Assembly (NCBI GenBank): GCA_034769895.1
Contig: CM068372.1
Location: 377,866,910-377,930,909 of the forward strand
Direction: 5' to 3'
Length of the DNA stretch: 64,000 nucleotides
DNA from: Magicicada septendecula
Taxonomy: Eukaryota > Arthropoda > Insecta > Hemiptera > Cicadidae
Position 1 is the stretch's first letter, and every line of letters starts with the position of its first letter. This document shows positions 44,401-56,671 of this stretch, in pieces. The notes beneath the pieces were generated by a model that worked only from the letters and a program-made list of their open reading frames with translations, did no database searches and was not told where the DNA came from. Made by a program: the position numbers and the translations under genes.

Positions 44401-44741
44401 CAAATTTTAAACGTTCGTGTAATATATGATCAAAATAATAAGTAATACAAATAAATACTTATTAAGAATATCGGTATGGAGAACCATACATGACTTCCAT
44501 GTTCTAAGATTTATATTTAAAATCATATTCGAAATGAAATATTTCCATAGAAACTACTTCTTTCTACTTCTTGCTTCAGCCTTAAACCACAGTACTGTGG
44601 TCACTAATGTATACCACCTCACGTTTTCGCACTCGATTTTCACTGAGATGGAAGTTGATGGCACTGCCGAAAAGTCTGGTTTTGCAGAAAACATTGGACT
44701 ACGGCTAAACAGCCCGGGAAGGAATTTTAGACGCACGCGCA

Positions 44742-44743
44742 CG

Positions 44744-44781
<38 letters not shown>

Positions 44782-44791
44782 CACACACACA

Positions 44792-44829
<38 letters not shown>
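44742..44829 (+). repeat. (CA)n microsatellite with CG units
   Basis: CA-rich tract with a few GC interruptions, inside repeat R. Confidence 0.95.
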
Positions 44830-44830
<1 letters not shown>

Positions 44831-45189
44831 TTCGAAAAATGACTTTTTCATGTTTTGAGTGTAGTACTATCAGAATCTGCAATAATCTCGAACACGATTT
44901 TTTTTGCCATCACCATACTTCCATTTCCTTAAGGAACATGGAAGTAAAATAGAAATTAATACAAAATAAATAAAATGGCTTTTTTGAACATCAGCTGACT
45001 TGGGTGGTTTTACCACTAACCACCCCTTAAGTTGTTTTGTGTGTTTTTTACTTCCATGTTCCTTGAGGAAATGGAAGTATGGTGATGGCAAAAAAATCGT
45101 GTTCGAGATTATTGCAGATTCTGATTGTACGACACTCAAAACATGAAAAAAAGTAATTTTTCGAAAAGTGTCTGTGTGTCTATCTGTCT

Positions 45190-46080
45190 GTAGATTTTTT
45201 CTATGGCAAACTATAACAGCCGCAAATTGAAACAGAATCAAATACGTATTTGCATACAGCCCTGATTTGTAGAGAACTCAAGACCTACTTTGGTGAAGAT
45301 CGGTTAAGGGAAAGGGGTAGTTTACCTGCAACGTTTTTTTTAAATCAAGGGTAATTTTGTCTATGGCAAACGATAACAGCCGCAAATTCAAACAGAATCA
45401 AATAATTATTTGCATACAGTCCTGATTTGTAGAGTACTCAAGACCTATTGTTTTTGGTGAAGATTGGTTAAGGGAAAGGGGTAGTTTACCTGCAACTTTT
45501 TTTTATCAATGGTATTTTTTTTCTATGGCTAACGATATTTGCCGTAAATTCAAACGGAATCAACTACTTTTTGCATACCTTTTTGAATTATACAGAACTC
45601 AAGGTTTGTTGATTTTGTCGAAGATCGGTTAAGGGAAAGGGATAGTTTACCTGCAATGTTTTATGTTTTAACAAGGGTAATTTTTTTTATGACGAACGGT
45701 AACTGCCGTAAATTCAAAGAGAATCAAATAATGTTTTGCATACAGCCCTTAATTGTAGAGTACTCAAGACATGTTATGTTTGGTGAAGATCGGTTAAGGG
45801 AAAGGGGTAGTTTATCTGCAACATTTTTTTATCAAGGGTAATTTTTTTTTCTATGGCAAACGATAACAGCCGCAAATTCAAATAGAATCATATAATGTTT
45901 TGCATACAGCACTGAATTGTAGAGTTCTCAAGACCTGTTGGTTTTGGTGAAGATCGCTTAAGGGAATGGGGTAGTTTACCTGCCACTTTTTACATATGTA
46001 CCTGTGTTGTAGAGGACTCAAGGCCTATTGATTTTGGTGAACATTGGTTAGGGGGAATGGGTAGTTTACCTGAAACATTT
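45190..46080 (-). repeat. Tandem repeat, about 163-bp units, 5-6 copies
   Basis: GGGGTAGTTTACCTGCAAC (complement of the 42.4-kb unit) recurs at about 45315, 45478, 45641, 45804, 45970 and 46060. The last unit is shortened. Confidence 0.85.
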
Positions 46081-46355
46081 TTTGTTGTAACAAGAGTAAA
46101 GTACTTAATTTTGATAAATAAAGTATCCTGATAAGAAGATCTTAATAATGCACTGTAGAAACGTAGATGAAATATCTATAAATGAAGAGGCTTAGTTGAT
46201 CGGGGTGGGGGTAATTTTCTATAAATGAAAATTATATTTGAAGGGGGAGGGGATAATTTTTTATATATGTACTACGTTATCGGCAACAAAGAAGTAGTTT
46301 GTTGTTAAAATTCCTTCCCGTCCTGTTTGGCCTTAGACCAAAGTTTTCTGCAAAA

Positions 46356-46396
46356 CCAGATGTTTCGGCAGTGCCATCAACTTCCATCATCAGTGA
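46356..46396 (-). ncRNA. Hammerhead-like motif in repeat R
   Basis: Minus strand: UCA, CUGAUGA (46393-46387), stem II, GAAA, ACAU, C, UGG. One stem III pair is lost relative to the 41.46-kb copy. Confidence 0.5.
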
Positions 46397-46784
46397 AAAT
46401 CGAGTGCGATAACGTGAGGTGGTATACGTTAGTGACCACAGTACTGTGGTTAAGGCTGAAGCAGTAAGTAGAAAGAAGTAGTTTCTTTGAAATATTTCAT
46501 TTCAAAAATGATTTTGAATATAAATCTTAGAACATGGAAGTCATGTATGGTTCTCCATACCGATATTTTCTTTTCGTTTTACAAAAGCTGTGTAATCAAT
46601 AAAAACTATATTAATAATATAAATTAAGTTTGAAAATCACTGTAATGATTTTATGATTTATCATCACACTTGAAAGATTTTAATTTCAGTTTTCCATAAA
46701 TTCATCTAGGCGAACTTGGGTAACTTTACCAATGACCCCACGATAAGCACAATTCACATACACACCTCTTATATTTTTCACTCT

Positions 46785-46905
46785 CTATCACTCGTTGATA
46801 GAATATTATTTATTACATCATGTATTAGGTTTATAGTTAATTTGAAGACAGCTGCCGACAGATTGTTTGGCTAGCCGAAACGTCACCCTTGTAAATTTTC
46901 TGTGA
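46785..46905 (+). repeat. Inverted repeat partner of 44.3 kb
   Basis: Carries CACTCGTTGATA, TCATGTATTAGG and TTTGAAGACAGCTGCC followed by GCCGAAACGTCACC, a degenerate ribozyme-like block. Confidence 0.45.
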
Positions 46906-47008
46906 GGGTTTAAGTCCGTCATTTAGATTTTCCTTGTTCATATATCATTGCATGAAATGTGCACCAACTAAGACACTTTACTTTTCTAATATAGTTTGTT
47001 ATTCTGCA

Positions 47009-48034
<1,026 letters not shown>

Positions 48035-48590
48035 TTATTTAGTACTGTTCCTCGCTGACCTATGTCTGTTATGGTATAATGTAGCGAAATAATAAAAGAG
48101 GGTGGATGATAACCCATCACCTAGCTTAACTCCCTTATTACATGCAAATGATTCACTCAGCATATTCTCAAACTTAATTTTGGCTTTTGTGAATCTCGTG
48201 GCTATTTTCTTTAACTTAATAAGTTTCAAAGGAATTCCCATATTTTGCATGGCTTCATAAAGTTTTACCCTTTGCACACTATCAGATGCCTGTCTAAAGT
48301 TCACAAGCAACATAATATGAAGATCTGCATCATGCTTGTAGTATTTTTCTGTAATCTGCCTGATAACAAACAACTGATCAGAAATATCTCTTCGTCAGAA
48401 ATCGCATTGGTTTTCCCTAGACTTTTTTCTGCCCATTGTTTAAGTCTTTCATTAATTATAGAGGTCAGTACTTTGTATACAGTGCTGAATAATGTTATAC
48501 CTCTATAACTGTTACAATCCAGTTTATTTCCCTTCTTGTAAATTGCTTGGCCAGACCTTTCCATTATTCTAGTTTGGCACAGATGCAATA
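48035..48590 (-). pseudogene. Non-LTR retrotransposon RT core relic
   Basis: Unlike the other relics this one covers the RT fingers and palm start. The minus strand reads [34 protein letters not shown], then after a frameshift [33 protein letters not shown] (motif A, normally VDFKQAYDS, with the first Asp replaced by Asn), LYEAMQNMGIPLKLI and GVKLGDGLSSTLF (motif B, normally GLRQGDGLSP). The YADD box is not reached before stops. The missing catalytic Asp and the frameshift make it inactive. Confidence 0.78.
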
Positions 48591-48930
48591 ACAGTAACCC
48601 CCTCCCTACCCTAATGGACTGTCCTTACACTACAATTGTATGCACACAACCACACACGATCTCCACTTTCTTCTACTTGGTGCCTCCACCTTCTCCACAG
48701 CCAGCCTGCACTGGTGTTCGTCTCCGCCAAAATCCAAATCCCAAATTGGGTGAAGGGGGCTTGGCCCCAAGGACAAGCTTCAAACACCACAAAAAAGTAC
48801 AATATTTAATTCAGTTATTTATTAAATGAGTTAATGACAGTTTTATAATAGATAATAGGTTTGATTTATGCATTTTTGTGCTGCAGATGTCTAGCTTCTA
48901 ATTAACATTTTTGTGTTTAACCTATATAAA
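48591..48930. other. Non-coding
   Basis: A short Pro-rich frame (48614-48829) shows no domain; no repeat end seen. Confidence 0.3.
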
Positions 48931-48934
48931 ATTT

Positions 48935-50030
48935 CAATCATAAAGTGATCATGAAAAAAATTGTGTTTGAGATAAGGGGTGATTCTGATTGTAATACCCT
49001 CAAAACATGAAGAAAAGTCATTTTCCGGAAAATGTTTGTGTCTCTGTGAGTCTGTATATAGAATTTGTTCTATGGTGAACGGTAACTGTCACAGATTCAA
49101 ACAGAATCAAATAATTGTTTGCATATGTGCTCCAGTTGTAAGAGGGCTCAAGGCCTATTGATTTTGGCGAAGATCGGTTAATGGAGAGGGGTAGTTTACC
49201 TGCAATGTTTTACGTTTTAACGAGAGTAAAGTACTTAATTTTGATAAATAAAGTAGCCTGAAGAGAAAGTCAAAATAATCCACTATATTAAGGCATATGA
49301 AATATCTATAAATGAAAAGGGTAGTTAAAGGGGGAGGGGGTAATTTTTGAAACTATCTTTTGGATGTCGAGTAAAGTACTTCATTTTGAAGGATAAGATA
49401 CTTTAATAATTACATATAATGAAACTGTTACTCAACGCAACTGTAAATATCAAAAATGAGGTTGTTCGGTTGAGGGGGAGGGGTAGTGTACCGCCAGTGT
49501 TTTGTGTTTTAACAAAAGTAAAGTACTTAATTTTGATAAGTAAGTGCCCTGAAAGTAAAGTCACATTAATCCACTGTAAAATGGTAAATTAGATATCTAT
49601 AAATGGAGAGGGTAGTTGAAGAGGAATGGGGTGATTTTTTGAAAATTACTTTGCTGATATCAAATAAAGTACGAGTATTTAATTTTTAAAGATAAGATAC
49701 CTTAGTAATTACGTATGATAAAACTATTACTCTATGAAAGTGTAAATATCATTAATGGTGGGGATCAGTTGAGGAGGAGGGATGATTATCTGTGTAGTTC
49801 AGTTTCTTTATAAGAATAAAGTACCTAATTTTTATATATAAAGTGACTCGAAAATAACACTATATTAAACGACTACCCGATAATGACAAAAATATATATA
49901 AATAGTGAAAATAGTTTGAGGGTGGGCATCATTTTTTTAGAAATTATCGAACCGAATTCAAATGAATGATTTTAAATATAAATCTTAGAACATGGAAGTC
50001 ATGTATGGTTCTCCATACTGATTTTTTGTA
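48935..50030 (-). repeat. Repeat family R, copy 4
   Basis: Shares with copies 1 and 3 the AAACAGAATCAAATAATTG block, one tandem unit (GGGTAGTTTACCTGCAATG near 49184), two copies of the AAAGTACTTAATTTTGATAA block (49213, 49520), and the end ACATGGAAGTCATGTATGG (49990-50010). Confidence 0.6.
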
Positions 50031-50733
50031 TACTGTTAATATTATTTGTGTTATATAATATTATTGATCTGTAATATAAGAAATTGTACTAAATAAAATA
50101 AAAACCATAAACATAAGAAATAGGCTTTCTAATGTTTTACATCTACTCTGTTTAGATGTTATTGTTATTTATTGATAAAAGAGTTTATGAAAATGTCATC
50201 TTGAAGCAGCTGACCACAGCCCAACAGCCCAGATATCATAAACTCCTTTATTAATAATGACTCTGGCCGTGACAGCCTGTGTTATTGTTCATTGTTCCCT
50301 TGTCTGTTGCCTCTACTTTAGGCTGTCAGATTGTCTGTAAGCAGACTGTGTGAGTCGCCGCCGTTGTGAGTAAACGGGTTTATTAGTCATTCAGACACAT
50401 CAGTCCGTCAACTGTTCTGTTGTCAACACTTTCAATTGACCACAATTACCAAACTCTTCATTATGCCTACACGTAGTATGAGTGTGTGCGTGTGCACAAC
50501 TGGTCGACAGTGACTTGTAGCATTCGTATCATTATACAATCATCACACGAGTATTTCTTCTTTATTGTTGTTTGATGTGTTTATAATAATTGTCGTGAAA
50601 AACATCACTTTCCGTGCATTGTTGTTTTGAACAATAAAGAACAATTTTAACCAAGCTGACAGTTACAAATTGAGGAGAGAGAGAGTGTGCGTGTGTGTGT
50701 GATTATTTTAGTTATGTTGCAAGTTCAGGGACT
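50031..50733. other. Non-coding
   Basis: No gene or transposon end recognised; a short GA/GT tract lies at 50675-50700. Confidence 0.35.
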
Positions 50734-50741
50734 ATTGTGAC

Positions 50742-51870
<1,129 letters not shown>

Positions 51871-51878
51871 ATTGTGAC

Positions 51879-52249
51879 TATTATGTTTGTAGGCTTGTTT
51901 GCAACAATTATGAGCAGGTACTACTACATAAATAGGGTTGGGGTCACAGTTAGGGTTTCGATCAAGCTCAGTTAGACAAATGCGTTATTGTAGAATGGGC
52001 CAAGTGGTGTTGATGCTAGGAAAGAGAAGAGCTCCTTTTTTATTAATCAGTTAATGCACTTTTCTTAGAATATGTTATTACAAACTGACTGTTACTTTCT
52101 GTGCATATACTTGATAAAACTAAAACATTTCACAAATCACCATTTTGTAAAAGATTCTTTATAAAGTAATAATCTCTTTCAGTTTGTTTTTAAATTAATT
52201 TTGCTTCATCACCTTCGTCATCATTATCATCGTCGTCATCATCATCATC
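51879..52249. other. Non-coding with short (CAT)n
   Basis: No gene. An imperfect CAT/CGT trinucleotide run lies at 52208-52258. Confidence 0.4.
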
Positions 52250-52660
52250 ATCATCATCTTCAAGGATTAAACCAAGGGTGGTTTGTTCCGGTCTCAAACA
52301 GGTAAAGATTCCAGCGCTTCCTCGGATGTCCCACACCCCTCCATCCCCTCAGCTTATAGTTCCATAGTTGTTTGGGAATGCGGCGGTCATCCATTCGACA
52401 AAAAGATGTTGTCACCAGTTCAGCCAATACTGGGCAATCTTGTCGAATATACTCATAATATTCAGGTCCTGCCGTATGTCTGTGTTTCTTCTATGATCAT
52501 GGAGAGTATATTCTGCTATGTGCCTGAGAAATCTCATTTCATCCGCTTGGATGTGACTGGTCTGGCCTTTTGTTAAAGTTCAATTCTCAGACCCATAAAG
52601 AAGTGTGGGAACGGCCATCATCTTGTAGCATTTTAGGCGTGTTTCTTTACTTGCTGACTC
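52250..52660 (-). pseudogene. Non-LTR RT C-terminal relic
   Basis: The minus strand reads PTLLYGSEN, stop, TLTKGQTSHIQADEMRFLRH, YTLHDHRRNTDIRQDLNI, then after a frameshift RMDDRRIPKQLWNY and GHPRKRWNLYLFE. This is the full ordered set of blocks after the RT core of LINE-type elements (YGSETWT, AEMRFLR, RNxxIRxxL, RMxxxRxPK, GRPxxRW). Two stops and at least two frameshifts. Confidence 0.75.
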
Positions 52661-52950
52661 AAGAGTTTGCCTAATGGTCCCACACAGAAGGTTGAACTTA
52701 TGCAACTTATTTACCACATCGTTGCTTTCATCACCTTCTTCTGACATTTAACAGTTACAGGGATGTATTTAAGGGAGGCAGAAAACAGACCAGGCCCCCC
52801 TAGAGGGTCAGAAAATGGGACCAGGGTCCCACCCTAACGGGTTGAAAAAAGTTGACAAGGAATTTTGTTAGTCTTTGTTATTTTTTCAGGTGTATATGCT
52901 AATATAGTAGTAACCCTTTTTTTTAACTATACAAATAGGTTTATTACACA
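52661..52950. other. Non-coding
   Basis: No gene recognised. Confidence 0.35.
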
Positions 52951-52954
52951 TTTT

Positions 52955-53465
52955 GCATACACATTTGAAGTACAAAATATAGGAAAATCAATTCAGTCAA
53001 TAAGTACCTTGTAAACAATGTTATTGCACATTTTTCAGCCACCCTAAAGACTGTTTTATTGATAAGTCTTAACTTTTTTTTCTTTTGTATGAAACTGACC
53101 TGACAGGACCCCCCCCCCTACCGAGGCCTTTTTGTAGATACACTGCTGAAAGTAATGTGCAAGTCGGATCGTCTAGTTTGCGTACACATTTGAAGTACGA
53201 AGTATAGGAAAATCAATTCAGTCAATAAGTATCTTCTAAAGAATATTTCAATAAGGCATATTTTTATTGTGTTATTACCATATACTTTAATGGGGTTGAC
53301 ATTAAGATGTTATCGCACATTTTTCAGCCACTTTAAAGATAGTATTATTGATTAGTCTTAACTTTTTTTTTTCTTTTGGTATGAAACCAACTGGACCCCC
53401 CCCCCCCCCCCCCTGTGACCTTTTTCTAGGTACACTGCTGAAAGTAATGTGCAAGTTTGATAGTC
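52955..53465 (+). repeat. Diverged tandem duplication with poly-C tracts
   Basis: 52955-53160 and 53185-53460 are direct repeats (shared ATAGGAAAATCAATTCAGTC and CACTGCTGAAAGTAATGTGC). The second contains about 60 extra bp. Each has a C-run before a CCTTTTT block (53107-53115; 53396-53413). Confidence 0.85.
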
Positions 53466-53781
53466 CATCTGCAAATAATTGGAAGTTGACTGGAAATTAA
53501 ATCAGAATAAAAATCAGTTATTTGTTAATACATTCAGTGTCTGTTGTTGTGTAAACTAGTTTGTCAAGTATATGTCAGAGTACAAAAGATTTACCACTTA
53601 CTTTTCTTTTCATTCCTTTTGTTGTGAAGTGTTGAAGTGTCTCTTCTATCTTGGGCAAGGCATTTCACTTTAATAACATATGTATTTTAGTATGTACTCA
53701 ATGCATTCAATCCTAATCAGAATTAATATTAGGCATTACCTGTATTAACTTCCGTCTTGTGACTTATCTGTTTTAATTTCT

Positions 53782-53823
53782 AAAACGACGCGTTTCGAGG
53801 ATAAATCCTCATCTTCAGGTTTT
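53782..53823 (-). ncRNA. Hammerhead ribozyme motif, family E
   Basis: Minus strand: stem I AAAAC/GUUUU (5 bp), CUGAAGA, stem II GAGGA/UCCUC, GAAA, self-complementary ACGCGU, C as cleavage nucleotide. All core positions match. Only one arm is present; no element border was found. Confidence 0.75.
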
Positions 53824-53994
53824 AATATTATAAAAACATCAAATTCACCCGAACAGGGTCGTCAATTATTTAAAACACATAAAAACACCACACATAATTT
53901 TACATTAATATAGTCTCGGTCGGCACAGTCCGATGCGCATCGTCCGTCCGATGCGCATTCAATCCGTTCGTATCTTGATCTTCATTTTCTTCTG

Positions 53995-54365
53995 CCTCCG
54001 AGGTGAGCATTGACCCTACCTTTTGTCCAATTTCATTACATGTCCAAGCCTTTCTTTTCCTCCTTCTTCTGGACATGCTTTCAAGATGAGCGTTGACTTC
54101 CTTTTATCCATCTTTATTACATGCCAAAGCCTTTCTCTTCCTCCTTCTGGACATGCTTCCAAGATGAGCATTGACTTCCTTTTGTCCATCTTTATTACAT
54201 GTCCAAGCCTTTCTTTTCTTCCTCTGGGCATGTTTCCAATATGAACTTTGACTCCATTCTTCCATCTTCATTACATATCCAAACTTGAAGTACTCTCCAC
54301 TTCACCATCTCCACAGCTGACTCCTGTTGAAATGTATTCCTGATGGTCATATTTCTAATTCAGTC
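53995..54365 (-). pseudogene. Non-LTR RT tail expanded into an 82-bp minisatellite
   Basis: Three to four tandem units of about 82 bp (plus-strand marker CATTACATGTCCAAGCC or variants at about 54035, 54116, 54194 and 54268). The minus-strand frame stays open across 71 codons as repeats of ERLGHVIKMDKRKS and ACPEGG, the GHVxRM-type block of RT tails. Upstream on the minus strand IRNMTIRNTFQQES continues the RT tail. A coding segment seems to have been amplified after insertion. Confidence 0.6.
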
Positions 54366-54565
54366 TCCTATTTTTTCAACTGCTTTCCTAAAAAAATTTA
54401 ATGCTTGCACAAGAAATAATTAATTTTTTTAGTGAGAATTAGATTTTATCGTTGTTGCAAAACAGTTTCAAAACATTGTGTCATTGTTTGAACATTTTTA
54501 TAATTATTAAATAAAATATAATTATAAAATTTTCAAATAAATACAGTGCAAGTAGGTTTATTTTC

Positions 54566-54609
54566 ACCTGACGTACGTTTCACAGAAAATATTCTGTATC
54601 TTCAGAGGT
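54566..54609 (-). ncRNA. Hammerhead ribozyme, mini-PLE F left arm
   Basis: Minus strand: ACCU/AGGU stem I, CUGAAGA (54605-54599), stem II ACAGAA/UUCUGU (6 bp), GAAA, self-complementary ACGUACGU, C cleavage nucleotide. Confidence 0.8.
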
Positions 54610-54701
54610 TTGTTTGAATTGTAATTGACTGTTTTGCTTACAATATAGTTAATGTATAATCAATTACACTTCGATTAGTTTGATTCGATTAATTCAAACA
54701 A

Positions 54702-54745
54702 ACCTCTGAAGATACAGAATGATTTCTGTGAAACGTACGTCAGGT
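54702..54745 (+). ncRNA. Hammerhead ribozyme, mini-PLE F right arm
   Basis: ACCU (54702-54705), CUGAAGA (54706-54712), stem II ACAGAA/UUCUGU, GAAA, ACGUACGU, C, AGGU (54742-54745). The loop differs from the left arm while the stems are unchanged. Confidence 0.8.
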
Positions 54746-54839
54746 AAAAATAAACCTACTCGCAGTGTATGTATTTGAAGATATTACATGGGAGACCTGC
54801 AGGAATCTCAATGAGTTACAAAGGAATAATTATAAAATT

Positions 54840-55070
54840 ATAATAATTATAAAATTATAATTGTTTGAAAATTGTATGAATATTTTTTTCATACAGTGCA
54901 GTCTTATTGAACAGACTGCAGTATGTGAGTAATATGCATAATACTTGCATTAGTCTCTATCAGTGTTAACAACATAAATGTTTCTAATTAATTTTAATTA
55001 AGATGATAATTTATTATTCATATAATCGGTAGTAACATGGAACTGCATCAATTGTAAGCTAGTGCGCGCG

Positions 55071-55111
<41 letters not shown>

Positions 55112-55905
55112 ACACACACACATACAAAAAACCATACAAAAGAGTTATCTCTAATTGGGAAGGTGTAATGTACACACGAGTCAGACACAGCCAATTGATG
55201 TAATTGCCTCTATTCAATTCAGATCAGCTGCTGTGAGGTATGTAGGTCATTTGGTCATTGTCACATTGGCGAATTCTTGTAACACACCTTAATTATTATT
55301 ATCATCTATAGATAAAAAATTGCCGGTTGTCATAACCAGGTTAGCATCACCAGCTGTGAAATGTTACCAGTGCCCACGTGTCTGTGTGTGTAAAGGTCAC
55401 ATGCATTTGTATGTAGCTAATGAGTCATTCATTCTGTTGTTACACTTAAGGAGGTAATTTTCAAAACCCCACATGTCCATACCAACAAAATTTTCAGTAC
55501 AGGCAAAAAACTGGTTTGTATTGTTTTTGTGGATGAAACATGTAAGAGCTAGGTTATTTTAATTCAAAAGCATAAAAGAAACTTAATAAAACCTGAAATT
55601 TCAATCAGTGAATAGTAAAACAGTTTAAATTTAATCAAAAAGATTGGACATGTGTTGTTCTGCATGAATCACCAAGTAGATGTGGGGTTTTGTTCAAACA
55701 ACACTTGGATATGTGGGTGTTTGCTCAAACTATTCAGAATGGGTAGGGTTGATAAAAATTCCGATGACCACACATTATATCGTCTGTTTTAATATTATTA
55801 TTTATTCTATTGTTACAATGTAACATGTGTACATCAAATAAAAAGATGAAATACGTCTGTATCCTTATAATGAATTGGTAGAAGGCCTAGACCTTGTGGA
55901 ATGTC
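54840..55905. other. Non-coding with (CG)n-(CA)n tract
   Basis: A (CG)/(CA) dinucleotide tract at 55064-55125. No gene otherwise. Confidence 0.45.
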
Positions 55906-56671
55906 TTAGATATGAATTGCACAGTCATGTTCCAAGCAGTCACAAAGCACTTCTTCTTCATCAGAATGTTCAACAGCTTCCACACAGTTTACAATGTTAT
56001 TGTACCACTCAAACTTTTCATCTTCTTTCCATTGGTTTTCAAAAAGAATTGTTAACAGTTCGTTCACATCCTTCTTCTTTGCTGCACTTATTTGATGAAC
56101 AAGTGGTATGACTTCTAGAGAAGATGTCAAAATATTCTCCCAATTACAATTTTTCTTCAATAGGGAGTGTTTTGTGAGATCACCTTCAAAGCGATAAAAT
56201 TCATTTCCTGTCACATATATATTAATCTTCCTTCCTTGCTGTACTTTCTTGACTACTTTCTGGATGTATATTCTTTTCATGTCACTGATTTTGGGGAATG
56301 ATTTTAATTTCTCAGCCAAGGACTTAACATTTATTAATAACCAATCAGAACCAAGTTTTTTCACTTCACCCACTTTCTGATATTCATCAAAGTATTCTTC
56401 CTTGAAGATCATTGGCGGTTTCTTTCTTAAAAGCTTTTCAGCTTGCCCAAACACCCTGTCCGCAGGTAAAAATGAATGTCCCCTCACTGGTAAATTGATA
56501 GAAATTTTGTTCAAACTCCCTTCATGTTTTGCCAGGTAATACATTAGGGCATGAAGGACATGGTTATTTTTATTCTGTCCAGTGCACAGAATAGTCTTAT
56601 ATGCACGATATCACACAAGTTTTGTTCGTTTAAAAAAGCTAAGAGAGCTGAGGCCACTTCAACTGAGCCAC
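55906..56671 (-). pseudogene. DUF7869-like gene fragment, C-terminal part
   Basis: The minus-strand frame of 212 codons (start 56544) reads INLPVRGHSFLPADRVFGQA, the GHSFLPxDRxF block seen in a widespread insect family annotated DUF7869, followed by a Lys-rich region and an acidic tail (HSDEEEVLCDC). Upstream in another frame is GSVEVASALLAFLNEQNL and LDRIKI, matching that domain's lead-in (SAL..L.., GQNKN), so a frameshift lies near 56545. The gene is cut at 56671 by the LTR element. Function unknown to me; many such copies behave like transposon-linked genes. Confidence 0.6.

Larger units (their letters stand above)
44466..46567. repeat. Repeat family R, inverted pair (copy 3)
   Basis: Two R copies face each other: 44466-44960 (plus) and 45040-46567 (minus). 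Both outer ends carry TATCGGTATGGAGAACC or its complement, and the centre is about 45000. The right arm is longer because of a tandem array. A hammerhead-like motif lies near each outer end (44643 damaged, 46356-46396 intact), pointing inward. The left arm contains (CA)n. Confidence 0.65.
54532..54825. mobile_element. Palindromic mini-PLE, family F (294 bp)
   Basis: Arms 54532-54620 and 54690-54778 are inverted (AGTAGGTTTATTTTCACCTG and its mirror), with a 70-bp middle and an extra right tail to 54825. Flanked by ATAATTATAAAATT (54518-54531 and 54826-54839), a 14-bp TSD, although the AT-rich context makes it less compelling than the others. Hammerhead motifs on both arms point outward. Confidence 0.72.

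Noticed and set aside
42374..46080. CRISPR-like array of regularly spaced repeats
   Set aside because: Units are about 160 bp, repeat along their whole length and have no unique spacers; this is a tandem repeat in a eukaryotic context.
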